Notes under the pieces: generated by a model | What the model was told of the DNA's origin: nothing | The model's database searches: none | What the model saw: the letters and a program-made list of their open reading frames with translations, nothing else | Part shown: piece by piece, positions 27,574 through 36,919 of the stretch | How the letters are laid out: each line of letters begins with the position of its first letter | How positions within the stretch are numbered: the first letter of the stretch is position 1 | Assembly (NCBI RefSeq): GCF_900099605.1 | Contig: NZ_FNDK01000001.1 | Location: 310,001-374,000 of the forward strand | DNA: 64,000 bases | Reading direction: 5' to 3' | DNA from: Alteribacillus persepolensis | GTDB lineage: Bacteria; Bacillota; Bacilli; Bacillales; Marinococcaceae | Program-made: the position numbers and the translations under genes

Positions 27574-28794
27574 ATGGATGTACTCGATGTAGTTATGAAT
27601 AAAGGAAATGCTTTTCCATTCTTTCAACCAATCATAAGTGCAGACAAACAAGAAGTAACCGGGTATGAAGTGCTACCACGCTATCAAAAAGAAAACAACG
27701 ATATTATCAGCCTTAGTCCGATATTGAATGACACTGCTATTCCCGAAGAATATCGAGTAGAATTGGATGAGCATATCCGCCATCAAGCATTGCAGCACTA
27801 TATCACAGAAAACCGGGATGACTATTTGTTTCTAAATGTTGATGCTAACGTTATAGCAGCAGACGGCGGAGAAACATTTTTTGAAAAACTTGCCTATTAT
27901 ACAAATCAAGGAATTGCCTTGGAGCACATTATTTTAGAGATAAAAGAGCACCACTTTCAAGGCAGCACTTCCCAATTGAAACACTTCATTCAATATGTTC
28001 AAAGCATGAACATGAAAGTGGCACTTGATGATGTTGGCAAAAGTACCAGCAATCTAAACTCTATTACTTATTTAGAACCGGATATTATAAAAGTACACTT
28101 AGGATTTATGGAAGATCACTCATTTCCAAGCATTTTCCGCGAGATGCTGCATTCCCTGTCCATGATTTCAAGAAAAATCGGAGCTTCGCTTTTGTTTGAC
28201 AACATCTCCGAATTTCACCAGTTAAACTATGCTTGGCGTCACGGAGCGCGATATTATCAAGGTCACTATTTAGGAAGACCAAGTAATACAACGGTAGACA
28301 AAACAACATTCGCTGCCTCGCTTCGAAAAGACTTCCATCACTTTTTACAGTTTGAAAAAAAGAAAATCCAAGCACAGTACGGTCTCATAGATACCCTTAA
28401 TGCACGTCTATATGAACATATAAAAGCAACCAAAGAAGTTAGTGACATTGATAAACTAACACAAGACGTTGCCAAATCTTTTGAAGATATTGCTTTTCGC
28501 GTTTACATTTGTAATCAGGAAGGTTTTCAACAATCAGGAAACGCCTTGCTGGACCAAGATGGTCAGTGGCAATACCGCAAAGAAGAACGTCATCGCAACT
28601 GGAGCTGGCGTCCATACTTTTTAGAAAATATTATTAAAATGAATTATGAAAAACGCGGTATTCTATCAGATTTGTATACCGATATCCATAAAGGGGAGCG
28701 CATACGCACATATTCCTATCCGGTCAACGAAGAGTTATATGTGTTTTTGGACATCCCTTATTCTTACTTATATGAACAAGATTTTTTATTATAG
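27574..28794 (+). CDS. ykuI: EAL-domain protein YkuI
   Basis: A 406-residue protein with an EAL domain (residues ~10-245) and a C-terminal PAS-like YkuI_C domain (~250-406). The EAL signature appears as GYEVLPR. The metal/substrate segments LNVDANV, LEIKEHHF and VALDDVGKSTSNL are recognisable but partly altered. B. subtilis YkuI binds c-di-GMP without clear hydrolysis, and this protein is similar in length and layout. ATG 27574 has AGGTGAT upstream. It is probably a c-di-GMP sensor or effector; activity is unproven. Confidence 0.88.
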   Translation: MDVLDVVMNKGNAFPFFQPIISADKQEVTGYEVLPRYQKENNDIISLSPILNDTAIPEEYRVELDEHIRHQALQHYITENRDDYLFLNVDANVIAADGGETFFEKLAYYTNQGIALEHIILEIKEHHFQGSTSQLKHFIQYVQSMNMKVALDDVGKSTSNLNSITYLEPDIIKVHLGFMEDHSFPSIFREMLHSLSMISRKIGASLLFDNISEFHQLNYAWRHGARYYQGHYLGRPSNTTVDKTTFAASLRKDFHHFLQFEKKKIQAQYGLIDTLNARLYEHIKATKEVSDIDKLTQDVAKSFEDIAFRVYICNQEGFQQSGNALLDQDGQWQYRKEERHRNWSWRPYFLENIIKMNYEKRGILSDLYTDIHKGERIRTYSYPVNEELYVFLDIPYSYLYEQDFLL

Positions 28795-28864
28795 AGAAAG
28801 GAACAACGCAGGCTGAGCACGTACCGCTCGGCCTGTATTTTATGAAAAACAGGAGGATATGATT

Positions 28865-30040
28865 ATGGTGCGCGAAAAAGGCATACTTCCTTTAATGACC
28901 TATCTGTTTTTTGCTTATTCTGCTTTAACGATTATTATTAGTTACGCTCCTGTTTATTTTCAGCACAAAGGTATTTCCCAGACACACATTGGCTGGCTCA
29001 TGGCCATTGGTCCGCTTGCTTCTGTATTTGCGCAGCCTTTTTGGGGATATCGAAGCGATAAATGGAAATCCGTTAAAAAAGTTCTGATGGTCTGCATGGG
29101 GAGTGCCATCATAATCAGTATCTTCTTTTTTCAAATGAACTCGCTTCTGATGCTGATGTTGTTAATGTTTTGTATGTTTCTCTTCTTAGCCCCCTGCACG
29201 GCTTTAGGTGACAGCTTAGCTCAAAAAACAGCTGTCGAGCGGAAGCTGAATTTCGGCTCTATCCGTATGTGGGGGTCATTGGGGTTTGCTACCACATCTC
29301 TTATGACAGGGTTTATTCTAGAAGCATACAGCCCAGCGCTCATTCCGCTTCCCTTTTTAGCTTGTGCTCTCACAGCTTTCATTTTCATTTTTCTTTTGCG
29401 TGATGTGACACCATCTAAAAAGCCAGTTACCTTATTAAATGCCGTGAAGTTTGGCAGAAAACCACAAGTGTTTATATTTCTTATTCTGATATTTTTTATT
29501 TCCGTTGGCCACCGTGCCAATGATAGTTTCTTAGGGCTGTACATTTTAGAACTGGGAGGAAAGGAATCGTACATAGGCAGAGCGTGGTTTGCAGGAGTTG
29601 TTTCAGAAGCTGTTGTTTTTTTCTTAACGGCGTTATGGTTTCGGCGGTTTCATCCACTTGTCTTCATTATCACAGCCGGTGTCATCTATGCCGGCCGCTG
29701 GCTGATGATGGGGATAATCAATGATCCTGTACATGTCATATGGTTGCAAATGTTTCACGGACTCTCATTTGGCTTTATGTATTTTTCTTCCTTAACTTAC
29801 ATGACCCGGCTCGTACCAGAAGAACTGCAAGCTACCGGACACTTGCTGTTTATTACGACATTTTTTGGTATTTCAGGTATCGTTGGTTCATTGGGAGGCG
29901 GCATCGTGATGGATACATGGGGCGGTGCCGGGCTGTATCAATGGCTTGGTATTTTCGGAATCATTGGGACGCTGTCATTAATCGTGTACACGTTCGTACT
30001 CCACAACACAGCACACACTGGCAAGGAGGAAGATAAATGA
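28865..30040 (+). CDS. MFS transporter, LacY/nucleoside-symporter-like group
   Basis: A 391-residue major facilitator with about 12 transmembrane helices. The loop 2-3 motif is WGYRSDKWKSVKKV near residue 60, and RMWGSLGFA near residue 135 is typical of the group that includes YwbF and 3-phenylpropionate/nucleoside symporters. Start chosen at ATG 28865, 8 bases after AGGAGG; the ATG at 28859 is too close to it. Its stop overlaps the next gene's start as ATGA, so it is coupled to the dynamin gene. Substrate unknown. Confidence 0.82.
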   Translation: MVREKGILPLMTYLFFAYSALTIIISYAPVYFQHKGISQTHIGWLMAIGPLASVFAQPFWGYRSDKWKSVKKVLMVCMGSAIIISIFFFQMNSLLMLMLLMFCMFLFLAPCTALGDSLAQKTAVERKLNFGSIRMWGSLGFATTSLMTGFILEAYSPALIPLPFLACALTAFIFIFLLRDVTPSKKPVTLLNAVKFGRKPQVFIFLILIFFISVGHRANDSFLGLYILELGGKESYIGRAWFAGVVSEAVVFFLTALWFRRFHPLVFIITAGVIYAGRWLMMGIINDPVHVIWLQMFHGLSFGFMYFSSLTYMTRLVPEELQATGHLLFITTFFGISGIVGSLGGGIVMDTWGGAGLYQWLGIFGIIGTLSLIVYTFVLHNTAHTGKEEDK

Positions 30041-33000
30041 ACAACACAGATATTTCTCCATATTTATTATCACCATCAGACCGCTGTCATTTATTTAACG
30101 AATCGAGTTTTGCAGACGAACATATCAATAAACTGCACCATTTCATAGAAAAGATTGCTCTTGATTATCGTCATGATGACGCATTGAAACATATCTATGC
30201 GTTAAAAGAAAAGTCGCAAACTAAACGGTACACAGCCGCATTCTGCGGGCACTTTTCAGCTGGAAAATCGACGCTTATTAACCTTCTTATCGGAGATCAA
30301 GTGCTGCCGGCACACCCAATCCCTACCAGTGCCAACATCGTACATTTTCAGCGAGGTAAGGAGGCCACCTTTTCTTATCAAAACGAAAGCACTGGCAAGA
30401 AAACGTATATCCCAATGTCTCAATGGAACAAAGGATGGTTTACGGATGCTTCAGACATGAAAGAAGTATACTTAACCCTTCCTGTCGAGCATTTGCCAAA
30501 CTACTTTGAAATATTAGATACACCCGGTATTGACTCTACTGATGCCAATCATAAACATTTAGCAGAATCACGGTTATTTGAAGCAGATACCGTGTTTTAC
30601 GTAGTTGATTACCAAAAAGTGCAGTCAGAAGAAAACTTCGCTTTTTTAAAACAATTAAACGATTCTTACATAAAACCGGTATTGATTGTGAATCAAATGG
30701 ATAAACACGACGAAGATGAAATGCCTTTTAATGATTTTAAAGAACACATTACAAAAAGCTTAAAGCAATATCGTATTCATCTGCAAAACATATTTTTCTT
30801 ATCAGCAAAACAACCAGCACTTTACAAATCTGATTGGAATGCTTTTTTAAAGAATTTATATCCTGACTCCAGGCAAAGCGTTCACGATACGGTAAATCAG
30901 ACATGTGCCCTTCGTTTATATCAGCAATTGGAGAAGACGGCGCTTATGGTTTATGAAAATATACAACCGGGCCCAACGACGCTGGAATATATGCATCGTT
31001 ATCGTTTTTTGCCGCTGTTAAAACAAACATTACAAGAAAAACAAGCAAGTTTAGAGAATATTTTTGAATGGGAACATGTTATTGAAAAAGATATTTTTGC
31101 TTCTAGTGATACCATTTTTAAAAATGCAAAACTTACCCCGTATCACACAAGAAACCTTGTACGGGATTACTTGGAATCAAGACAGGCGTCGTTTCGTTTA
31201 AAAGGATTGTTTGCAAAAAAGAAGACAACCCGTGAAAAAGAAAGGCGAAAGCAGCACCTGCTTGACAGCCTTAATCAAAATGTCAGCAATTATATTGATG
31301 TCCACTTGCGGCAGCGTTTGCAGGATATCTTGGCTTCTTACGGCGTTCATCCAAAGTCCTTTCAAAAGACATTGTTATCCATTCATTATCATATCGATGA
31401 ATCCCTGCTGCGTCGAGCAGAAAGGCGTGGGGCACTGTTCACACAAGAATACGTCTTAACATACAGCCGATTCATCATTGATGAAATTAGAAAGCAGTAT
31501 AAGCAGCTGTTCATCAATATACTTCCAGATATCAAACATGCAGTAAAAAATGAGCAGCACCGTGAAGCAGCTAAACGCACAGAAGAAATTGAAACCATCA
31601 AACAGGCCATAACGGACTGGGAACATTTTAACGAAGAAAAGCATCAATTCGTTCATCGTATCAACGATGTCATCGCCACGTTGAAGCAATACGCAAAACC
31701 GCTTGCACTGCCGGCAAGTTTTGATACACACACGCATTCCATAACAAAAATATGGCAGAACTTCATCAATGAGGAACAAGAGGTGGATTTAAGCACGTTT
31801 TATCACAACAAACAAAACATGCAAAACAATGGATTACACGTTTTAAAACAAACATCTATCCATCAGCTGCAAACAGCAGCAAGCATGCTTCCAGACAGCT
31901 TGTCAGATATCCAAAGTTCGCTGGCCGACAAAGCAGTGCGCCTTCAGCAAAAAAACTATCGCATCACATTATTTGGCGGCTTTAGCGCTGGGAAATCTTC
32001 ATTGGCGAATGCACTGTTAGGAGAACATTTCCTTCCTGTCGCAGCCAATCCAACAACCGCTGCCATTCATTACATTCAAGCACCAGATGATACACACAGC
32101 CATCGTGAAGTGAACGTCACATACAAAAGCAAAACGGACATTTTAGAAGATATGAATGATGTGCTGCAGCAGGCCGAAATCATACTTGATGATATTGAAG
32201 ACTGGCATACGCTTGTGACAGAAGAGACAGAAAAGAAAACAGCTGGCACAAATGAAACAGAAAAAGAACAAGGAAATACAAAAGATAATCATCCATTGTA
32301 TGTATTAACAGATGATGAACGACAAACCGCTGAACAGTATTATCAATCCTATCATCAATATGCTGATAGAATAAACACGACGGAACACCTTCGCGTAAAG
32401 GAGTACCAACGCATGACCTCACGTGAGGACTTGGCCGTGCTAATAAAAGAAGTAAACGTGTATTTTGATTGTCCCTTTACAAAAGAAGGTTATTGTCTCG
32501 TGGACACACCTGGAATCGGCTCTATTTACCGGCGGCACAGCCAAATCGCTTTTGAAGAAATGAAGCGTGCTGATGCCATCTTTTTTGTTTGCTACTATAA
32601 TCACGCCTTTTCCAAAGCAGACCGTGAGTTCTTGCTGCAGCTTGGACGGACAAAAGATTACTTTACATACGATAAATTTTTCTTCTTAGTAAATGCTTCC
32701 GATCTTGCAAAAGACGACCATGAATTACGTTCCGTATTGGACTATGTAAGTGATCAGCTGCGCCGCCTGCACATTACATCGCCCCGTGTTCTGCCTGTTT
32801 CGGGAAAAAAAGGGCTGCAAGCACACGAAAACAATCATCAACAATTATGGCAGCTATCCGGAATCGAAGGATTTTTGAAACATTTTCAGCAATTTGCTGT
32901 CGACTCCTTAGAACAAACCATCGTGAAAGAAGGAACAACAGAAATTAAGCAAGCTATTTCATATTTACAGCAGCAAGTCGCTCACACCAAAGCAGAAGAA

Positions 33001-33750
33001 TCCGAGCGGCAGGCACAATACGATAGATGGAAACAAGAACTTCTAGAACTTGTCGACCGGCTTTTTCACTATGATCCGCACACCGAATGGCAGTGGATTG
33101 AACAAGAATTAGAAGAACTGCTGTTTTACGTAAAACAACGTGTGTTTTACCGTTACTATGACGAATTTAAAGACTTGTTTCATGCTGCACGCTTTGATGA
33201 CAATGCCGACTTTCCTTTGCAGCTGCAGAGAGCTGTCAATCACCTCATTTACTTTATTTTTCATGAAATTGCACAAGAAATACGCGCCACTATTATACGT
33301 ATGGAATATTTTATCAAAAAGCAATGGGGGGAGCTTCAAGAAGATATCCTTGCAGAAGTCAGCACGGAGATACGAGGCATTTTCGTCAAACAGCAGCTTC
33401 CGGATTTTCCAGAAATAACGATTCATGAAGAAATCCCTGTCCAAAGCAGCACCTTTCCTTTTATAAAAGAATACAGCTCATATTATGCTTTCTTTGTTGA
33501 GCAAAAAAGCAAAGAAATGAAAGAACGGTTCGAAGAGCATTTGCGGCCCTATGGAGAAAAGGTCGTTGACAAACATCATCAGTTTTTACAAGACACATAC
33601 TATGTCTTTTTTAAAGAAGCATGGGATCACTACCGGCAACATTTAACGGACTCTCTAATGAAAACGGTCACCGAGTGGGAACATGCAGCAGATACGGCCA
33701 CAACTGCTCAGCTGCAGCAAACGATTCATAAACTGCAACAGCTTGTTTAA
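30037..33750 (+). CDS. dynA: Double dynamin-like GTPase DynA
   Basis: A 1237-residue bacterial dynamin with two fused GTPase modules. Module 1 has the P-loop GHFSAGKSTL (~70), DTPGID and NQMD. Module 2 has GGFSAGKSSL (~646), DTPGIGS and NASD. Long helical stalk regions follow each. B. subtilis DynA (YpbR, about 1190 residues) has the same layout and tethers and fuses membranes, protecting against phages and pore-forming antibiotics. An acidic Glu/Thr-rich insert (ETEKKTAGTNETEKEQ) lies in module 2. Coupled by ATGA overlap to the upstream MFS gene. Confidence 0.93.
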   Translation: MNNTDISPYLLSPSDRCHLFNESSFADEHINKLHHFIEKIALDYRHDDALKHIYALKEKSQTKRYTAAFCGHFSAGKSTLINLLIGDQVLPAHPIPTSANIVHFQRGKEATFSYQNESTGKKTYIPMSQWNKGWFTDASDMKEVYLTLPVEHLPNYFEILDTPGIDSTDANHKHLAESRLFEADTVFYVVDYQKVQSEENFAFLKQLNDSYIKPVLIVNQMDKHDEDEMPFNDFKEHITKSLKQYRIHLQNIFFLSAKQPALYKSDWNAFLKNLYPDSRQSVHDTVNQTCALRLYQQLEKTALMVYENIQPGPTTLEYMHRYRFLPLLKQTLQEKQASLENIFEWEHVIEKDIFASSDTIFKNAKLTPYHTRNLVRDYLESRQASFRLKGLFAKKKTTREKERRKQHLLDSLNQNVSNYIDVHLRQRLQDILASYGVHPKSFQKTLLSIHYHIDESLLRRAERRGALFTQEYVLTYSRFIIDEIRKQYKQLFINILPDIKHAVKNEQHREAAKRTEEIETIKQAITDWEHFNEEKHQFVHRINDVIATLKQYAKPLALPASFDTHTHSITKIWQNFINEEQEVDLSTFYHNKQNMQNNGLHVLKQTSIHQLQTAASMLPDSLSDIQSSLADKAVRLQQKNYRITLFGGFSAGKSSLANALLGEHFLPVAANPTTAAIHYIQAPDDTHSHREVNVTYKSKTDILEDMNDVLQQAEIILDDIEDWHTLVTEETEKKTAGTNETEKEQGNTKDNHPLYVLTDDERQTAEQYYQSYHQYADRINTTEHLRVKEYQRMTSREDLAVLIKEVNVYFDCPFTKEGYCLVDTPGIGSIYRRHSQIAFEEMKRADAIFFVCYYNHAFSKADREFLLQLGRTKDYFTYDKFFFLVNASDLAKDDHELRSVLDYVSDQLRRLHITSPRVLPVSGKKGLQAHENNHQQLWQLSGIEGFLKHFQQFAVDSLEQTIVKEGTTEIKQAISYLQQQVAHTKAEESERQAQYDRWKQELLELVDRLFHYDPHTEWQWIEQELEELLFYVKQRVFYRYYDEFKDLFHAARFDDNADFPLQLQRAVNHLIYFIFHEIAQEIRATIIRMEYFIKKQWGELQEDILAEVSTEIRGIFVKQQLPDFPEITIHEEIPVQSSTFPFIKEYSSYYAFFVEQKSKEMKERFEEHLRPYGEKVVDKHHQFLQDTYYVFFKEAWDHYRQHLTDSLMKTVTEWEHAADTATTAQLQQTIHKLQQLV

Positions 33751-33852
33751 AGGAAATTTTTGTTTGTGTATCATCTGTGATATAATGAATAGAAAAGGCG
33801 CAAACATCGCAAAGTTCCGACAGAGTTTGTAAAAAAGGATGGATAACCATAC

Positions 33853-34191
33853 ATGGAACAACGTAACATTTTCCTTGACGATGTTCGCCCTAGTCCGGAT
33901 GATCACATTCTCGTAACAACTGCTGAAGATTGCATGTTACTTTTAAAAGAAAACTTACCGGTATATCACCTATCTCTTGATCATGATTTAGGAAGTAAGC
34001 ATACCAATGGATTTGAAGTCGTCTTGTTCTTATTAAAAAACAAAACCTTTCCAAAACGAATTACTATACATTCAGCAAACGCACCTGCCGGGAAAAAGAT
34101 GTACAACCATCTCATTGATGCAAAACGAGCCGGTGTACTACCAGCACATGTCAAAGTTTTTCATCGCCCATTACCGATCAGGTTTCCGTAA
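33853..34191 (+). CDS. Receiver-like domain protein (cyclic-phosphate processing receiver family)
   Basis: A 112-residue single-domain protein starting MEQRNIFLDDVRPSPDDH, with LSLDHDLGSKHTNGFEVV and ITIHSANAPAGKKMY. This is the pattern of the receiver-like family linked to cyclic phosphate/nucleotide processing; acidic residues in LDDVRP and DHDLG resemble a receiver metal site. No fused output domain. AAAGGATGG precedes the ATG. A terminator follows. Real activity unknown. Confidence 0.78.
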   Translation: MEQRNIFLDDVRPSPDDHILVTTAEDCMLLLKENLPVYHLSLDHDLGSKHTNGFEVVLFLLKNKTFPKRITIHSANAPAGKKMYNHLIDAKRAGVLPAHVKVFHRPLPIRFP

Positions 34192-34194
34192 GGA

Positions 34195-34232
34195 AAGGAA
34201 TGTTTCCAAACCAAGGGAACATTCCTTTTTTT
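34195..34232 (+). terminator. Rho-independent terminator
   Basis: AAGGAATGTTTCC pairs with GGGAACATTCCTT around AAACCAA, followed by TTTTT. Confidence 0.88.
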
Positions 34233-34262
34233 ATGATAGATGGAAAGGAGGCAGAGACCCAT

Positions 34263-34562
34263 ATGCAGCGAATCACCTTGACAAATAGAGGGGTATCTTA
34301 TCTCACCAACCATCCCCATCTAAAACAACACATCCTCATCCTGACACACACGTTAGAAGGCAACTGAGGGGGAGATGTCACCTTTTCTTTGATTCAGGTA
34401 GAATCAAAAGCGAAAGAACCTGCCGTTCTTGCAGAAGATAACACATATGCACATATAGGCGAAAATCCTGTGCTTGATTATCATCCAGCCATGGGGCTGA
34501 TAGTAAAAAACAAAAATGAAATGGTTGCTGCAGGCATCCGTATCATAAGAAAAAAAGCTTAA
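34263..34562 (+). CDS. Unfamiliar selenoprotein with GNUGG motif, A-type/HesB-like layout
   Basis: A 99-residue protein seen only if the UGA at 34365-34367 is read as selenocysteine (Sec35). AAAGGAGG precedes the ATG. The motif is EGNUGGDVTFSL. A perfect 8-bp hairpin starts 20 nt after the UGA, and the frame runs on to residue 99 without another stop. Its layout parallels the HesB-like selenoprotein at 35635: Sec followed by GG at nearly the same position, then two similar beta-strand blocks (NTYAHIGENPVLDY; MGLIVKNKN). It may be a diverged A-type protein or a member of a small CC/Se-motif family. Function unknown. Confidence 0.75.
34388..34408 (+). other. Candidate bacterial SECIS hairpin in the GNUGG gene
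   Basis: TTTGATTC and GAATCAAA form a perfect 8-bp stem around AGGTA, starting 20 nt after the Sec UGA. Confidence 0.7.
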
Positions 34563-34638
34563 GAATGCATCCACACACAACGAACCCACTTATGCATATC
34601 GTAGTATACAAAAGAGGAGAAAAAAGGAGATAAACACC

Positions 34639-35562
34639 ATGATCATTGCCGACACGCACTGTGATGCATTGTGGAAAATGCTGCATGCGCCAGCCCCTTC
34701 TTTTCAGGATGCAAACTTGGCTGTAAATGCAAACACCTTAAAGCAGGGAAACGTCTCGATTCAACATTTTGCGCTGTACACTTCTGTTGATGAACCGAAA
34801 GCTGTCCAGAGACAGAACATTATGAAACAGCTGGATTACTTTCATCAACACATTACAACCAACCCTCAAATCAAATGGCAGCCAGCACAACCACTTACCG
34901 TATCGAATATGTACACCAATGCCATTTTATCCTTAGAAGGAGCAGGAATGTTTGCCGACCAGCTTTCCGAGTGGGAAAATTTAAAAAAACAAGGCGTTCA
35001 AATCGCCAGCCTTACCTGGAATGAAAAAAATGACCTTGCCGCCGGCAGCGGCGCATCAAACAGTTATGGACTTACGAAAGCGGGAGAAACCGTCATTGAT
35101 TGGCAAAATAACAATGGGATGATCACAGACCTCTCTCATTTAAATGAACAAAGCTTTTGGGACGTCATCGAACGTGCTGACCGTGTTATCGTAAGTCATG
35201 CGAATGTGAAAGCATTATATCATCATCCTAGAAATATAAGTGATGAACAAATAAACAGCTTAAAACAAAAAAACAGTTTTATTGGATTAACATTCTATCC
35301 CCCATTTATCAATGGTACAAAATCAGCTGCATACACAGACTTAGCCAAACAAATTGACTACTTGTGCAGCCTCGGAGCGGAACACATGATTGGATTTGGT
35401 TCTGACTTTGACGGCATCGACTATTCGCTTAGCGGATTAAACACCCCGGCAGATTATCCGCGACTGCTTGAGTGGCTGCTTCGTCACTTTCCAGAACATG
35501 TAGTAAAAGGTGTAGCTGGACAAAATTTTCAACGCTACTGGAAAGAGAACAGCCAAGCTTAA
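34639..35562 (+). CDS. Membrane dipeptidase, peptidase family M19
   Basis: A 307-residue zinc dipeptidase of the renal dipeptidase (M19) family. The first metal site is ADTHCDALWKML (residues 4-15), the bridging Glu lies in SLEGAGMF (~100), and further ligand histidines are in DLSHLNEQ, VSHANVKAL and HHPRNISDEQ; IGFGSDFDGID is near residue 253. No signal peptide, so probably cytosolic. It sits between two selenoprotein genes, but no biochemical link is evident. AAAAGGAG precedes the ATG. Confidence 0.9.
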   Translation: MIIADTHCDALWKMLHAPAPSFQDANLAVNANTLKQGNVSIQHFALYTSVDEPKAVQRQNIMKQLDYFHQHITTNPQIKWQPAQPLTVSNMYTNAILSLEGAGMFADQLSEWENLKKQGVQIASLTWNEKNDLAAGSGASNSYGLTKAGETVIDWQNNNGMITDLSHLNEQSFWDVIERADRVIVSHANVKALYHHPRNISDEQINSLKQKNSFIGLTFYPPFINGTKSAAYTDLAKQIDYLCSLGAEHMIGFGSDFDGIDYSLSGLNTPADYPRLLEWLLRHFPEHVVKGVAGQNFQRYWKENSQA

Positions 35563-35634
35563 TTTTTTAGGCATATTCCTTTGCAAATATATTATTTTCG
35601 GCTAAAATAAAACAATAGAAAGAGGTGATATTTC

Positions 35635-35928
35635 GTGGATATTACAAACCAAGCAAGAGATTTTATTCAAGATGTGATGAACGAACATGATTTATCAACC
35701 GTTCGCGTTGTTTTTTCAGGCATGGGCTGAGGAGGCCCTAAGTTAGGACTGGCTCTGGATGAGCCAGCAGAAAGTGATGTAAAACAAGAAGTGAACGGTA
35801 TTCACGTTGCTATCGAAGAACAAGTTGTTTCTCACGTTCAAGACATCACATTAGATGTCGAACGTTCTGATGATGGGCAAGTAGGTCTTGTTATGAAAGG
35901 CGGCTCCTCAGACAGCGATTGTTGTTAA
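35635..35928 (+). CDS. HesB-like selenoprotein
   Basis: A 97-residue A-type (HesB/IscA fold) protein read through UGA at 35728-35730 as Sec32 in SGMGUGGPKLGLALDE, where A-type carriers have Cys. The remaining fold elements (GIHVAIEEQVVSHVQDITLDVER) match the family, and it ends in DSDCC, giving two more thiols. GTG start with AAAGAGGTG upstream. A perfect 7-bp hairpin begins 18 nt after the UGA. HesB-like selenoproteins are a known family whose function is unsettled; Fe-S handling or thiol redox is possible. A terminator follows. Confidence 0.92.
35749..35767 (+). other. Candidate bacterial SECIS hairpin in the HesB-like gene
   Basis: CTGGCTC-TGGAT-GAGCCAG, a perfect 7-bp stem starting 18 nt after the Sec UGA. 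Confidence 0.75.
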
Positions 35929-35936
35929 AGATAGCG

Positions 35937-35973
35937 AAGACACCCCGCTTGTTTTATAAGAGGGTGTCTTTTT
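35937..35973 (+). terminator. Rho-independent terminator after the HesB-like gene
   Basis: GACACCC and GGGTGTC form the stem, with a T run (TTTTT) after it. Confidence 0.75.
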
Positions 35974-36025
35974 CATTAGGGGAGCGTCCTTACAAAAAAT
36001 GCCATGTGTTTAGAAGGAGGAATCT

Positions 36026-36826
36026 ATGACTACAACAGATGCCTTACTGCGCTTTGATGAAGTGAACGTTACAACCGGGGGTACGAAGCGGCTGCAAAAT
36101 CTATCGTTTGCCATCAATCGAGGAGAGCATTGGGGGGTGTTAGGTCTCAATGGCTCGGGAAAAACAACATTGTTAAAAGTCATTGCCGGATACGTCTGGG
36201 CAAGCAAAGGACAGGTCACCAGCTGGCAAGGTACATATGGAAAAATTGATATACAGCAGCTCCGTCAAAAAATTGGCTGGGTTAGCGATTCTCTGGATGA
36301 CCGGTACCGGACAAAAATGAGCCATACTGCTCTAGAGGTAGTATTAAGCGGATTATATGCATCTATTGGGTTATATGAATCAACCAGTCAAAGAGACATC
36401 TCTCACGCCGAACATTGGCTGGACTTTTTTGGAATTTCTCACGTGAAACATCAGCCATATGGACAGTTGTCACAAGGTGAAAAAAAACGAGCCCTTCTAG
36501 CAAGGGCATGGATAGCCAAACCAACGTTGCTGCTTTTGGATGAGCCATGTACAGGTCTGGATGTGAAAGGACGAGAAGAATTTCTTTCGACTTTGGAAGG
36601 TTTGCTGCAGCTTGACGATGCACCAACACTGTTATATGTCACTCATCATCTAGAAGAATTACCATCTTCTATTGAAAACGTATTGTTATTAAAAAATGGG
36701 GAAATCCTGCAACAAGGAAAGAAATTTAACACGTTAACCGCGGATAACATACAAGAAGCTTTTCAAGTCAATGCTGATATTATTTGGGAGAACGAGCGCC
36801 CTTGGCTCGTTGTATCAAATTCTTAG
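36026..36826 (+). CDS. Orphan ABC transporter ATPase, YlmA/ModF-like
   Basis: A 266-residue ABC ATPase with Walker A GLNGSGKTTLLK (~res 40), signature LSQGEKKRALLARAW, Walker B LLLLDEPCTGLD and switch His in THHLEELP. HWGVLGLNGSGKTT and the THHLEELP ending resemble B. subtilis YlmA and ModF-type ATPases. No permease lies next to it, so partner and substrate are unknown. GAAGGAGG precedes the ATG. Confidence 0.85.
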   Translation: MTTTDALLRFDEVNVTTGGTKRLQNLSFAINRGEHWGVLGLNGSGKTTLLKVIAGYVWASKGQVTSWQGTYGKIDIQQLRQKIGWVSDSLDDRYRTKMSHTALEVVLSGLYASIGLYESTSQRDISHAEHWLDFFGISHVKHQPYGQLSQGEKKRALLARAWIAKPTLLLLDEPCTGLDVKGREEFLSTLEGLLQLDDAPTLLYVTHHLEELPSSIENVLLLKNGEILQQGKKFNTLTADNIQEAFQVNADIIWENERPWLVVSNS

Positions 36827-36919
36827 CACAATAACCACCGTTTTCCCATTCACATGCCTGTATCCTTGTCATGTGATACAATCAAAACAAATGTTTTCAT
36901 AGAAGAAAGGAGCAGTCGT

